64,000 nucleotides of DNA from RDYJ01 sp034931405 (GTDB lineage: Bacteria; Cyanobacteriota; Cyanobacteriia; Cyanobacteriales; Nostocaceae). Made by a program: the position numbers and the translations under genes. Below are positions 45,435-53,971 of this stretch, one piece after another (within the stretch, counting starts at the first letter, position 1; every line of letters starts with the position of its first letter). The stretch lies in the NCBI RefSeq assembly GCF_034931405.1, contig NZ_JAYGHA010000010.1, positions 96,943-160,942 on the forward strand, written 5' to 3'. A model generated the notes under the pieces. That model ran no database searches. It saw only the letters and a list, made by a program, of their open reading frames with translations, and had not been told where the DNA came from.

Positions 45435-46025
45435 ATGAAATTGGAATCATTGACCAAGGTTGGGTTAGGTGTAGCGATCGCATTAGGTACTACTGTTGCT
45501 TTGCATCAACCCAGCTATGCACAAGCACAAGGTTTTTATTGCGATCGCTCAACTGGTGTACCCGTGACAGTATACCAAAATTCTCAAGGCATTAGTGAGC
45601 CTTGGATTAAGTGGACTTCAAATCATTTCAACTATTCTGGTTACGATCCTCTAACCCGCTGTCAAGAAGTCAGTGGCAGATTAGAAACCTATCGACGAAA
45701 CAAACAGCTTAAGCTCATTACCGTCGGGAGAATGAATGGACAAAATGTGGTTTGCACAGCTAGTCAAGTTAATGGACGTTGTGAAGGTTTGATATTTACC
45801 CTCAAACGCGGTCAAGATGCAGTAAAAACACTGACTAATCTCCTGGCATGGCGTGAGGGACAAGCTGGTATAAGATCGCTAAGTGAAAGTGGTGCAGCAC
45901 CTTATATAGATGTAAGTGGAAGGTTAGGAGAAGACACAGAAAGCATTACACAACCTACCACACCTACCAACGTTCAGCCGACACCATCCCAACCCAGTGA
46001 AGGACGTAGTGGAGAATTCAATTAA
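45435..46025 (+). CDS. COP23 domain protein (secreted)
   Basis: The 196-residue protein has a signal peptide (VGLGVAIALGTTVALHQPSYA) and the COP23 domain pattern: FYCDRSTGVPVTVYQN, WIKWTSNHFNYSGYDPLTRC, EVSGRLETYRRNKQLKLIT and VVCTASQVNGRCEG. COP23 (circadian oscillating protein) is a 23-kDa cyanobacterial membrane protein reported to oscillate in Synechococcus. The tail is Pro/Gln/Thr-rich. The gene ends one base before the next ATG (taa then atg), so they are one operon. Confidence 0.85.
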   Translation: MKLESLTKVGLGVAIALGTTVALHQPSYAQAQGFYCDRSTGVPVTVYQNSQGISEPWIKWTSNHFNYSGYDPLTRCQEVSGRLETYRRNKQLKLITVGRMNGQNVVCTASQVNGRCEGLIFTLKRGQDAVKTLTNLLAWREGQAGIRSLSESGAAPYIDVSGRLGEDTESITQPTTPTNVQPTPSQPSEGRSGEFN

Positions 46026-46985
46026 ATGACCCCCTGTGGGTGGCATAAAGTGGCTAATTGGCTAGGACTCGGACTGATAAGTAGTTTAGCGATCGCTCCA
46101 TTATCTTTTTTTGATAGGTGCAATGCGATCGCCCAAACAGTCCCCACCTACGTAACAGCCCAAACTGAGACGGGGAATATGCAAAAATTGGCACAACAAA
46201 CCACTGTGCGAATCCTCACCCCTAATGCTTCTGGTTCTGGTGTAATTGTCCAGCGTCAAGGACAAATTTATACAGTTCTGACTAGCTGGCACGTTGTCGC
46301 TTTCAGTGACCAGCATACAATTATCACACCAGATGGTCGGCGTTATACTCCCGTATCGCGCCAACTCAAACAACTGGGTAATACTGATTTAGCTATTACT
46401 CAGTTTCGTAGCAATTCTGACTATCAAGTGGCAAGTATCAGTAATCAACCTGTATTAATAGGAGAACCTGTATTTGCGGCTGGTTTTCCCATGTATCAGG
46501 AACAGAGTTTAGCCACAACTTTTGACCAAGGCATCAGGGGATTTAGATTTACCAGTGGTGAGGTGTCAGTGCTACCACCGAAATCTCTCGCTCAGGGTTA
46601 TCGCTTAGGTTACACCAATAATATTGCGGTAGGTATGAGTGGTGGTCCGATTTTTAATGCCAGTGGTTTGCTAATTGGCATTAATGGCAGAGTGAAAAAC
46701 CGTGATCCAGATTTTGGGGTTTATGCCTTTGAAGATGGTACAGAACCATCACCGGAATTACTAGCCAAAATAGTTAATTCTAGTTGGGGAATTCCCATTA
46801 GTAGCTATTTGCAATTTCAGAACTTTCCCCGATATCAGCAACCAGTTTTATTACAAGAGACGAGGGGAAATAATGTGCAGTTAAATCCTCCCATTCCTCT
46901 CCTGCGGAAACAGGAAAGTACAGTTTCTCCCGTGATATTACCGGAAAAAGCAGTAGGGGAAGTTAGGTCTACTTTATCGGAGTAA
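46026..46985 (+). CDS. Secreted trypsin-like (S1) serine protease A
   Basis: The 319-residue protein starts immediately after the COP23 stop. A hydrophobic N-terminus (LGLISSLAIAPLSFF) is probably a signal anchor. The catalytic triad is visible: His in LTSWHVV, Asp in GNTDLAI, Ser in GMSGGPIF. The C-terminus is Pro- and Gln-rich. Its paralogue (47273-48178) lies downstream, separated by a REP array. Both probably cleave secreted substrates. Confidence 0.88.
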   Translation: MTPCGWHKVANWLGLGLISSLAIAPLSFFDRCNAIAQTVPTYVTAQTETGNMQKLAQQTTVRILTPNASGSGVIVQRQGQIYTVLTSWHVVAFSDQHTIITPDGRRYTPVSRQLKQLGNTDLAITQFRSNSDYQVASISNQPVLIGEPVFAAGFPMYQEQSLATTFDQGIRGFRFTSGEVSVLPPKSLAQGYRLGYTNNIAVGMSGGPIFNASGLLIGINGRVKNRDPDFGVYAFEDGTEPSPELLAKIVNSSWGIPISSYLQFQNFPRYQQPVLLQETRGNNVQLNPPIPLLRKQESTVSPVILPEKAVGEVRSTLSE

Positions 46986-47230
46986 GGCGAAGCATTCGGA
47001 TAAAAAATCAATGGTTTTCCCAATAGATTTAGTAAGGGCGAAGCATTCGGACAGAAAATCAATGGTTTCAGCCACAGGTTATCGCTTTATCGGAATCGGG
47101 CGAAGCATTCGGACAGAAAATTAATGGTTTCAGCTACAGGTTATCGCTTTATCGGAATCGGGCGAAGCATTCGGACAGAAAATTAATGGTTTCAGCCACA
47201 GGTTATCGCCCGAATGCTTCTCCCCTACGG
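46986..47230. repeat. REP-like tandem array (62-bp period)
   Basis: The motif ggcgaagcattcgg starts at 46986, 47037, 47099 and 47161. The last three are 62 bp apart and share acagaaaattaatggtttc and ttatcgctttatcggaatc. The block ends with cgaatgcttctcccctac, the inverse of the motif, so it is bounded by a palindromic pair. It lies between two S1 protease genes on the same strand. Confidence 0.9.
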
Positions 47231-47272
47231 CGGTTTGTATAAAATGTAGTTTTCACTTAAAAGGAGTTGTTT

Positions 47273-48178
47273 ATGAGTTTTAGTTTTTCTCGTTTAAATT
47301 CTCTTCCTGGTTTGTTAACAGGTACAGCAGTAATCGCAGCAATCGTAATTAGTCAACCGGCATCTGCCAAAACTGCAAAAGAAGTGGCTCAAATTGCTGT
47401 ACCAACAACTGTGAGAATTGACAGTTCCGCAGGTACAAATGCTGGTGGTTCTGGAGTCATAATTGCCAAAAATGGTAATACTTATACGGTGTTAACTGCT
47501 AATCATGTAGTTGCCAGTCAAGCCCAAGAATACAATATTTATACCAGCAAAAAGAAAACTCATGCTGTTACCTCAGTGCAGAGTTTGCAGAAAACTGAAA
47601 ATAGTCCAGATTTAGCAATTGTTAAATTTGAAAGTGCAGAGGAATATCCTGTTGCACCAATTAGCAATTCTGATGAAGCAGGAATTGGTACAGGTGTTTA
47701 TATTTCTGGTTATCCGATGTCAATTGAAGACAGTAATGAACGGGAATATGAGTTTACAAATGGACAAATTACAAGTCGTCCTGATAGCAAACCTCAAGGT
47801 TATACCATGCGTTATGGTGCTTTGACTCGAAGAGGTATGAGTGGTGGTCCAGTGTTTGATGTGAGTGGTCGTGTGATAGGAATTCACGGTCAAGGCGATC
47901 GCGACGGTGTGGTGAAAAATGAGTCTGCTGCTGGTGGACAAACAGAAATAAAAACTGGTTTTAATGCAGCAATTCCTATTAATACTTTCAAAGAACTAAT
48001 TTCTCAAACTGGGGTCAAGGTTGCTTTCAAGGAAGATAATTCTGAAGTTGCAAATGTGGAAGCAACTCAACCAACAAAGGCTGAAGTGAAAAGCTGGGAA
48101 CAGGAATTTGCGGCTGGGATAATTAAGAATTTGATTGAACAAAATATTCCTCGAATTCTTCCTCGTTTTCCATTTTAA
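47273..48178 (+). CDS. Secreted trypsin-like (S1) serine protease B
   Basis: From ATG 47273 the 301-residue protein has a signal peptide (LLTGTAVIAAIVISQPASA) and an S1 domain with His in VLTANHVV, Asp in NSPDLAIVKF and Ser in RRGMSGGPVFD, followed by a C-terminal helical tail (about residues 245-301). It is paralogous to the protease 46026-46985. A strong ribosome-binding site (aaaggag) lies 10 bases upstream of the ATG. Confidence 0.88.
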   Translation: MSFSFSRLNSLPGLLTGTAVIAAIVISQPASAKTAKEVAQIAVPTTVRIDSSAGTNAGGSGVIIAKNGNTYTVLTANHVVASQAQEYNIYTSKKKTHAVTSVQSLQKTENSPDLAIVKFESAEEYPVAPISNSDEAGIGTGVYISGYPMSIEDSNEREYEFTNGQITSRPDSKPQGYTMRYGALTRRGMSGGPVFDVSGRVIGIHGQGDRDGVVKNESAAGGQTEIKTGFNAAIPINTFKELISQTGVKVAFKEDNSEVANVEATQPTKAEVKSWEQEFAAGIIKNLIEQNIPRILPRFPF

Positions 48179-48270
48179 TTTGTAGGGCAATTACATTTTT
48201 TGTTTGGGTGTAATTGCCTTTCTTAATTCTTTATTCGTGTGAATAAATATTAACTATTCTGAGGTAAATT

Positions 48271-49701
48271 ATGCGTCGGATTCGTATTTTGGCTTTGGGA
48301 ATCGCTAGTTTTGTGGTTGTTTTAATTGCTGCTTTTTTGTCTCCAGGTACATGGTTGAATAGAGCGATCGCATCTGCTATGTGTACGGTTTTCAGTTTTA
48401 ATTCGGCTATGTGTACAGTAGATTTAGGGCGATCATCTGATCGAGTAGTTGCAGCAACTCCCCCGGCTGTGGAAAGGATGATGTTTGATGGTTTGGGGGA
48501 TGTGTTGGTGCAGCGTTCAAGGGAATTTGATGATGATCAGCCAATAAATTCGCCACCTGTAAGAAATCTACAAGTACCATCTTTTCCGCAAGATCCTGGT
48601 CCTAATCAACCTCTACGTCGTCCTGATTTTGATGATTTTAACTCTAACTACTCAACTCAGAATAATTCAAGCAATTACCCCTTTGTTGGTACATGGCTGT
48701 ATACTGCGTATGCCTCTACATCTAGAGTTGAACCCTTTTATGTAGATTTTGTACAAATTAAACACTCAGGTGAGGAATATACAACCTTTCTATGTAAGGG
48801 TAAATGCAATATTCAAAACTTGATGATTGATAATCAGAACCACATTTTAAAAGAATATGGATTAGCCGCAGATTATCAAAACTTCAGTATTGAAATTGCA
48901 GAAACTACAAACCACAAGATAATAGTAGGAGAAATTGTAGAAAAAGCCACAGCAAAAAAAATGTATTTTATTTTAAGAAAATTGTTGCAGAAAGGGATTA
49001 AATCTCAACAAAAATCTTATAAAAAAGATTTGTTTTTTAATCCAAGATTATCTAAAATAACACCCATGAAAATATTGCCGCACAATGAATATAAAATGGC
49101 TTCTCTAGTAAGATGGGTTCAAAAAAGTATAGGTTCTTCTTTTACGGATATTATGAAAAATAATTTTCGACTTGATTCTACTGATATATATGATGTACAA
49201 AATGATGCACAAAAATTATTCGACACAGATAATTTTCGATCATCAAATCAATCAGGAGTTTCTGCTAGTAGTGGAGCAAATAATAATTTTGGAGGACAAG
49301 GAAGAAATCGCCAAGGTAATAATCAGAACCCAAAGAAGAACGAAAATTCCGCCTTGGAAAGAATAGGGTCAGACATTAGTAATGCCGAGCAGTCTCCACA
49401 ACAAGGACGAGAAATAGGGATGCGAAGTATAAATTTTTTAGCTGCTGCTGTATTTGCTCTAGGTACTGCCCTGAGTTTTCTTTTTCAAACACCTGCTAAT
49501 GCTAGTAATGTTAGCACTGAAACTAGAACAATAAATAACAGAAACCAGAGCAAACCTCAACCTAAACCTTCAACAAGTTCTGGTCCGCCTCCAGGAATCA
49601 GAACTGGAGATAAATGCCCTGCGGAATATTTACCACCCCCAGGGGAGTGTGGTGGTTGTTTATATGGTCAGTGGGTTCCTATATGTGGCTACCCTTACTA
49701 A
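48271..49701 (+). CDS. Secreted or membrane protein, likely fused from two genes
   Basis: The 476-residue frame has an N-terminal hydrophobic stretch (LGIASFVVVLIAAFLS) and a Pro/Asn-rich linker, then a folded domain (about residues 145-300) of unknown type. Near residue 384 (ATG 49420) a second signal-peptide-like stretch follows (NFLAAAVFALGTALSFLF), ending PANAS. The last part is a Pro- and Cys-rich tail ending GECGGCLYGQWVPICGYPY. The frame continues from one to the other, as if a stop codon had been lost. It is an odd architecture; both halves lack recognised families. Confidence 0.55.
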   Translation: MRRIRILALGIASFVVVLIAAFLSPGTWLNRAIASAMCTVFSFNSAMCTVDLGRSSDRVVAATPPAVERMMFDGLGDVLVQRSREFDDDQPINSPPVRNLQVPSFPQDPGPNQPLRRPDFDDFNSNYSTQNNSSNYPFVGTWLYTAYASTSRVEPFYVDFVQIKHSGEEYTTFLCKGKCNIQNLMIDNQNHILKEYGLAADYQNFSIEIAETTNHKIIVGEIVEKATAKKMYFILRKLLQKGIKSQQKSYKKDLFFNPRLSKITPMKILPHNEYKMASLVRWVQKSIGSSFTDIMKNNFRLDSTDIYDVQNDAQKLFDTDNFRSSNQSGVSASSGANNNFGGQGRNRQGNNQNPKKNENSALERIGSDISNAEQSPQQGREIGMRSINFLAAAVFALGTALSFLFQTPANASNVSTETRTINNRNQSKPQPKPSTSSGPPPGIRTGDKCPAEYLPPPGECGGCLYGQWVPICGYPY

Positions 49702-49754
49702 TTATTTCAAATAAATATTTGGTCAGGAGTTTTCTTCAGTCAATTAAAACTTAT

Positions 49755-50375
49755 AGCGATCGCCATTTGTCCGATTTTCAATCAAGCGATCGCATCACAT
49801 GATCCCGTAGGGGTGAAGCATTCGTACAAGCAAAATATGGAACAAAAAGATAACCTGTATTGGCGAATGCTTCACCCTGTCCCACGAGTTCAACACAAGA
49901 GGGCAAAGCATTGGCAATTTGCTATTATCGAAATCAACAAGGATTTTCCAGCCAATGCTTTGCCCCTACAAATGGCACAATAAAATGGTATTGATTGAGC
50001 GATCGCTATTTACCCGATTTTCCATCAAGCGATCGCACCACATTATATGATCCCGTAGGGGTGAAGCATTCGTACAAGAAAAATAGGCAACAAACAGATA
50101 ACCTGTATTGGCGAATGCTTCACCCTGTCCCACAAGTTCAACACAAGAGGGCAAAGCATTGGCAATTTGCTATTATCGAAATCAACAAGGATTTTCCAGC
50201 CAATGCTTTGCCCCTACAAATGGCACAATTAAAATGGTATTGATTGAGCGATCGCCATTTGGCCTAATTTCAATCAAGCGATCGCACCACATTATCCTGT
50301 AGGGGTGAAGCATTCGCACCAGAAAAATAGGGAACAAACAGATAACCTATATTGGCGAATGCTTCACCCTTCCCC
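49755..50375. repeat. REP-like array of about 245-bp units, 2.5 copies
   Basis: The unit begins agcgatcgc at 49755, 49998 and 50247 (243 and 249 bp apart), with the third copy only partial. Each unit has two palindromic pairs: gtaggggtgaagcattcg / cgaatgcttcaccct, and agagggcaaagcattggc / gccaatgctttgcccctac. Units start and end with HIP1 octamers. The array lies directly upstream of a RAYT gene and is most likely its substrate. Confidence 0.9.
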
Positions 50376-50421
50376 ATAACATCGGTTAATTGCTCTAACG
50401 CCATAAAAAGGAATTTAATTC

Positions 50422-51078
50422 ATGCCCTATAATCCCGACATTCACCACCGCCGTTCTATGCGATTAAAAGGATACGACTATTCTCAACAAGGAGCATATT
50501 TTGTCACCATTTGCACCCATCAACGTAATTGTTTATTTGGTGAAATTGTAGATGGTGAAATGAAATTAAATACAAATGGTGAAATAGCAAGGGGTTCTTG
50601 GTTATCTATTCCTCGACATTTTCAAAATGTAGAATTAGATGAATTTGTAATCATGCCCAATCATTTACATGGGATTCTTATCATTAAGAATTTTGAGATG
50701 GAGGGCGAAGCATTGGCAAATCAAGATTTTTCACAATCGTTTTCTGAAGTGGAGGGCGAAGCATTGGCAAATCAAGATTTTCAACAAAAACAAAATTTAT
50801 CGAGCCAATGCTTCGCCCCTACAACCCCTACAATTAAAAGGGTTAAAATTAATGGGACGACACCACAATCTTTGGCATCAATAATTCAAAATTATAAATC
50901 TGTTTCTACACGTCAAATTAATCGAATCAATAAAGCTAAGGGAAATGTTATTTGGCAACGTAATTATCATGAACATATTATTCGTAGCGAGGAAGCATTA
51001 AATAATATTCGTCAGTACATTGTCAACAATCCGATAAATTGGGCAGAAGATGAGGAAAATCCTACCAATCTTAATTAG
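50422..51078 (+). CDS. REP-associated tyrosine transposase (RAYT, Y1_Tnp)
   Basis: The 218-residue protein belongs to the Y1 transposase/HUH superfamily: MRLKGYDYSQQGAYFVTICT at the start, an HUH-like MPNHLHGILI at about residue 77-86, and the catalytic Tyr in IIQNYKSVSTRQIN. Near residues 93-138 there is an extra segment encoded by REP sequence: two in-frame copies of ggcgaagcattggcaaatc (EGEALANQDF) and an inverted arm (SSQCFAPT). Without it the protein would be about 170 residues, the usual RAYT size. RAYTs bind and cut REP hairpins; the repeats beside it are typical substrates. Confidence 0.9.
   Translation: MPYNPDIHHRRSMRLKGYDYSQQGAYFVTICTHQRNCLFGEIVDGEMKLNTNGEIARGSWLSIPRHFQNVELDEFVIMPNHLHGILIIKNFEMEGEALANQDFSQSFSEVEGEALANQDFQQKQNLSSQCFAPTTPTIKRVKINGTTPQSLASIIQNYKSVSTRQINRINKAKGNVIWQRNYHEHIIRSEEALNNIRQYIVNNPINWAEDEENPTNLN
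50698..50835. repeat. REP sequence inserted in frame within the RAYT gene
   Basis: Two copies of ggagggcgaagcattggcaa are followed by gccaatgcttcgcccctaca, their inverted partner. The insert is in frame and does not interrupt the protein. It is the same family as the second palindromic pair in the 245-bp units. Confidence 0.85.
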
Positions 51079-51232
51079 CGATCGCCTATCACCAATCAAA
51101 TGAATTGCTATAATGTAATATGAAGAATTATAAATATTATTTGCTAATTAAAATTGTAGAAATATTTATAATTTTTACTAGTTATTTACTAGTTAATTTT
51201 ATCACTCTGTATAACTAAATGACAAAATCTCT

Positions 51233-52108
51233 ATGAAGACAGATATCAATTGGCAGCAACTAACCTCATCTAACGTAGTTTCTGAAACTACACCTAACTT
51301 CTTTGGTGAAATAGTCCAAGAAACCCTAGCTTTAACCCGTCGTCTATTTATCCAGCTACAACGCCGTCCTTCTAGCCTAGCAGCAGGAATTATTCAACCT
51401 GTGATGTGGTTGGTATTGTTTGGTGCATTATTCCAAAATGCCCCCAAAGGTTTATTTGGCAGTACGACAAATTACGGTCAATTTCTAGCCGCAGGTGTAA
51501 TAGTATTTACTGCCTTTGCAGGGGCATTAAATGCCGGTTTACCTGTAATGTTTGACAGAGAATTTGGCTTTTTGAATCGGTTGCTGGTTGCACCTTTAGC
51601 TTCTCGCTTCTCAATTGTTTTTGCTTCTGCTATCTTTATCATCAGCCAAAGTTTACTACAAGCAGCGGTAATTGTTGGTGCAGCAGCATTTTTGGGTGCG
51701 GGTTTACCTGATGCGGCTGGTTTAAGTGCCATTACTCTCATCGTCTTTCTTCTGGCTTTAGGTGTCACCGCTATTTCCCTGGGTTTGGCTTTTGCTTTAC
51801 CAGGACACATTGAATTAATTGCGGTAATTTTTGTTACTAACCTACCTTTACTTTTTGCCAGCACAGCTTTAGCACCTTTATCCTTTATGCCTGGTTGGTT
51901 GCAGGTTATTGCTACCCTCAATCCCCTCAGCTATGCAATTGAACCGATTCGCTATTTGTATCTACACAGTAATTGGGGATTAAATGATATAGTCATGCAC
52001 GCTTTTTGGGGTGATGTTACCTTTGGAGGAGCATTATTGGTGTTATTGGGATTTGCTGTGGTAGCTTTACTCAGCATTCAACCCCAATTACGCAAAACTC
52101 TTGCTTAA
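51233..52108 (+). CDS. ABC-2 type transporter permease
   Basis: The 291-residue protein has six or more transmembrane helices with the ABC-2 permease pattern (IIQPVMWLVLFGALFQN, a mid FDREFGFLNRLLVAPLA segment, ITLIVFLLALGVTAISLGLA, and NPLSYAIEPIRYLYLHSN). Family members form exporters of drugs or polysaccharides with a separate ATPase. No ATPase gene lies next to it; upstream is the RAYT/REP region. Substrate unknown. Confidence 0.85.
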   Translation: MKTDINWQQLTSSNVVSETTPNFFGEIVQETLALTRRLFIQLQRRPSSLAAGIIQPVMWLVLFGALFQNAPKGLFGSTTNYGQFLAAGVIVFTAFAGALNAGLPVMFDREFGFLNRLLVAPLASRFSIVFASAIFIISQSLLQAAVIVGAAAFLGAGLPDAAGLSAITLIVFLLALGVTAISLGLAFALPGHIELIAVIFVTNLPLLFASTALAPLSFMPGWLQVIATLNPLSYAIEPIRYLYLHSNWGLNDIVMHAFWGDVTFGGALLVLLGFAVVALLSIQPQLRKTLA

Positions 52109-52151
52109 GATTTCAGCATAATCAAGTTATTAATATGTGAGGGGAAATCTC

Positions 52152-52532
52152 ATGAACAGTCCATTTTTACCAGTTCACAAAATCTTAGCTGCTACTTTGG
52201 CGGGAATTAGCTTTGCTTCCTTGCTATTAGCACAACCTAGTTTAGCTGATCCTAATCAACCCTTTAGTAGTTTAGAAAGTGATAAAAACACCAATTCATT
52301 CTCTGGTAATAGCCCCGATTTTAATATGCTGGACGTAATTCATCGGGCAAATTTCGGAACTCTCAACTGGAATCCTGAACAACAAAATCAACAATTGGAT
52401 GACGCAGCAACAGCGTTTAAAGCCAGACAACAAAAACTATTACAAACTCAGCAACAGCCAACCTCAAATTCACCAACTACATCGGGTGAAAATACACTAC
52501 CGTTGATGCTACTACCTTCTTCAGACAAATGA
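52152..52532 (+). CDS. Small secreted protein of unknown function
   Basis: From ATG 52152 the protein has 126 residues. It has a signal peptide (ILAATLAGISFASLLLAQPSLA) followed by a polar region with FNMLDVIHRANFGTLNW and a Gln-rich stretch (EQQNQQLDDAATAFKARQQ). gagggg lies 10 bases before the ATG; the ORF can be extended upstream to a GTG at 52137. It follows the ABC-2 permease by about 43 bases and could be cotranscribed. Confidence 0.65.
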   Translation: MNSPFLPVHKILAATLAGISFASLLLAQPSLADPNQPFSSLESDKNTNSFSGNSPDFNMLDVIHRANFGTLNWNPEQQNQQLDDAATAFKARQQKLLQTQQQPTSNSPTTSGENTLPLMLLPSSDK

Positions 52533-52550
52533 ATAAATAATGAACATTAA

Positions 52551-52594
52551 AAACCTCAACTCCTAATCCTGATCGGGTTCGGGGTTGAGGTTAT
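52551..52594. terminator. Terminator-like hairpin between convergent genes
   Basis: The stem aacctcaac (52552-52560) / gttgaggtt (52584-52592) is a perfect inverted repeat, with a loop of 23 bases and ttatta downstream. It sits between the small secreted gene and prxQ. T-runs are weak but the structure is typical. Confidence 0.6.
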
Positions 52595-52640
52595 TATCAG
52601 TTATCAGTTTACTGTTTCCTGACTTCTATGATTTAACAAG

Positions 52641-53078
52641 TTACAGGCCAAGTGCATTTAAAACATCACTAGCATGGGTAGCTGTACTCACAGCACTATC
52701 AACATGAACGATTTTACCGTTGGGGTCGATTACATAGGTAACGCGCTTGGCATAACCACCGCCATCAACATCGTAAGCTTTAATCAGAGTTTGATTGGTA
52801 TCAGCCAGTAGGGGAAAATTTAGATTATATTTCGCTGTAAATGCTTGATGGGCAGCTTCATTATCAGCACTTACTCCCAAAACCACAACATTTTTACCTT
52901 TATATTCAGGTTGGGCATCCCGGAAACTGCAAGCTTGTTTGGTACAACCAGGAGTATCATCTTTGGGGTAAAAATAAAGAACTACGGTTTTACCAGCAAA
53001 ATCAGATAATGAAACTGTGTTGCCGTTTGTATCCTTACTGGTAAATGCAGGTGCATCCGTACCAACTGCTAGTGGCAT
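52641..53078 (-). CDS. Thioredoxin-dependent peroxiredoxin PrxQ/Bcp
   Basis: The 145-residue peroxiredoxin has TPGCTKQACSFRD, with the peroxidatic Cys and the second Cys four residues on, as in PrxQ-type atypical 2-Cys enzymes. It reduces H2O2 and organic hydroperoxides with thioredoxin. FYPKDDTPGCT and VVVLGVSADNEAAHQAF match the family. Cyanobacteria carry several PrxQ paralogues. Confidence 0.94.
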   Translation of the reverse strand: MPLAVGTDAPAFTSKDTNGNTVSLSDFAGKTVVLYFYPKDDTPGCTKQACSFRDAQPEYKGKNVVVLGVSADNEAAHQAFTAKYNLNFPLLADTNQTLIKAYDVDGGGYAKRVTYVIDPNGKIVHVDSAVSTATHASDVLNALGL

Positions 53079-53152
53079 AATTAACTTTTCCTGTTTAAAA
53101 CTGTTGATGCTCTTAAGATTTTACAATACTTTACAATAAACAGGGAAGAAAA

Positions 53153-53276
53153 NNNNNNNNNNNNNNNNNNNNNNNNNNNNNNNNNNNNNNNNNNNNNNNN
53201 NNNNNNNNNNNNNNNNNNNNNNNNNNNNNNNNNNNNNNNNNNNNNNNNNNNNNNNTTAGACCGAATGCTTCGCCCT
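53153..53276. repeat. Assembly gap flanked by a REP-like arm
   Basis: N bases occupy 53153-53255 (103 bases). The sequence just after, gaccgaatgcttcgccctg, is the REP-like motif in inverted orientation. As at 7243, the gap is therefore likely a REP palindrome. Confidence 0.7.
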
Positions 53277-53347
53277 GATGCTTCCAGCCCAGTCATGTAT
53301 ACACCCGTACAGGAATCAGGAGTTCAAGAAGTCAGAATTAATTTTTA

Positions 53348-53386
53348 TCCCCAATCCCCAATCCCCAATCCCCAGTCCCCAGTCCA
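53348..53386. repeat. Heptamer STRR (CCCCAAT/CCCCAGT)
   Basis: Five copies of ccccaat then ccccagt lie directly before the start of the wHTH-like gene. Reading frames that extend through it are artefacts of the repeat. Confidence 0.85.
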
Positions 53387-53391
53387 AACCT

Positions 53392-53796
53392 ATGCCTAGT
53401 GTTGATTCCTCAAACCTCAAACCCTTTGTATATACTCAAACTACACTCTTAAGAGCCGAGCGATCGCTGATTTGCTCACCTTTCCACCTCAGTTTATTTA
53501 TAGCCATGCGGAACCAGAGTGTTTCCGTAAGTGCGATCGCCTCAGAAAAAGGTGTCAAACAAGGTTACACCAAACGCCCTTTGTCAGAATTAGCCTGTGA
53601 TAACGCTTTTGATTGGTTAATAGAAGTGGGAGTATTACGGCGAGAAGTCGATGGACAGGGGATAACAGACGGTTTTCGTCTCACACCTCTCGGTCATCAA
53701 TTGGTAGAAAAATTCCTAGATACAAGCTGGAATAGTCCCTCATGGGGCGATCGCTTCAATAATGCCATCACTCGTTGGTTGCGACTACCCTTTTAG
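53392..53796 (+). CDS. Cyanobacterial protein with a winged-helix-like domain
   Basis: The 134-residue protein from ATG 53392 contains RAERSLICSPFHLSLFIAMR, VSAIASEKGVKQGYTKRPLS and LACDNAFDWLIEVGVLRREVD. The pattern fits a small winged helix with a basic helix; a cyanobacterial family of that type (possibly the one named Npun_F0494) is my tentative match. It is followed by cobQ after about 175 bases. Upstream in-frame extension is repeat-coded and ignored. Confidence 0.65.
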   Translation: MPSVDSSNLKPFVYTQTTLLRAERSLICSPFHLSLFIAMRNQSVSVSAIASEKGVKQGYTKRPLSELACDNAFDWLIEVGVLRREVDGQGITDGFRLTPLGHQLVEKFLDTSWNSPSWGDRFNNAITRWLRLPF

Positions 53797-53971
53797 ATCA
53801 AAAATTGACAACTTAGGATAAGCAAGTCAAAGTGAAAACGAGGTTAAGGAAACAATAATCTTTAACCTAGTCTTTGATCTGCTCTTTTTCAAGTTTGATG
53901 GGCAGATTAGCAGATTACAAACCCTTAACTCAGAAATTGCAGCACCGCTCAGAAAACACAGCAGTAACTTT

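Noticed and set aside
46986..47230. CRISPR array
   Set aside because: Unit repeats are 62 bp including the spacing sequence, which is itself conserved, so there are no unique spacers; it is a REP array.
50669..50884. Alternative frame with repeated WRAKHWQIKIF peptides in the RAYT gene
   Set aside because: It is the other-frame reading of the REP insert; the RAYT frame has the HUH and Tyr motifs.
53797..53971. Cobalamin riboswitch before cobQ
   Set aside because: The upstream region lacks a B12-box-like sequence that I could recognise, and is short.
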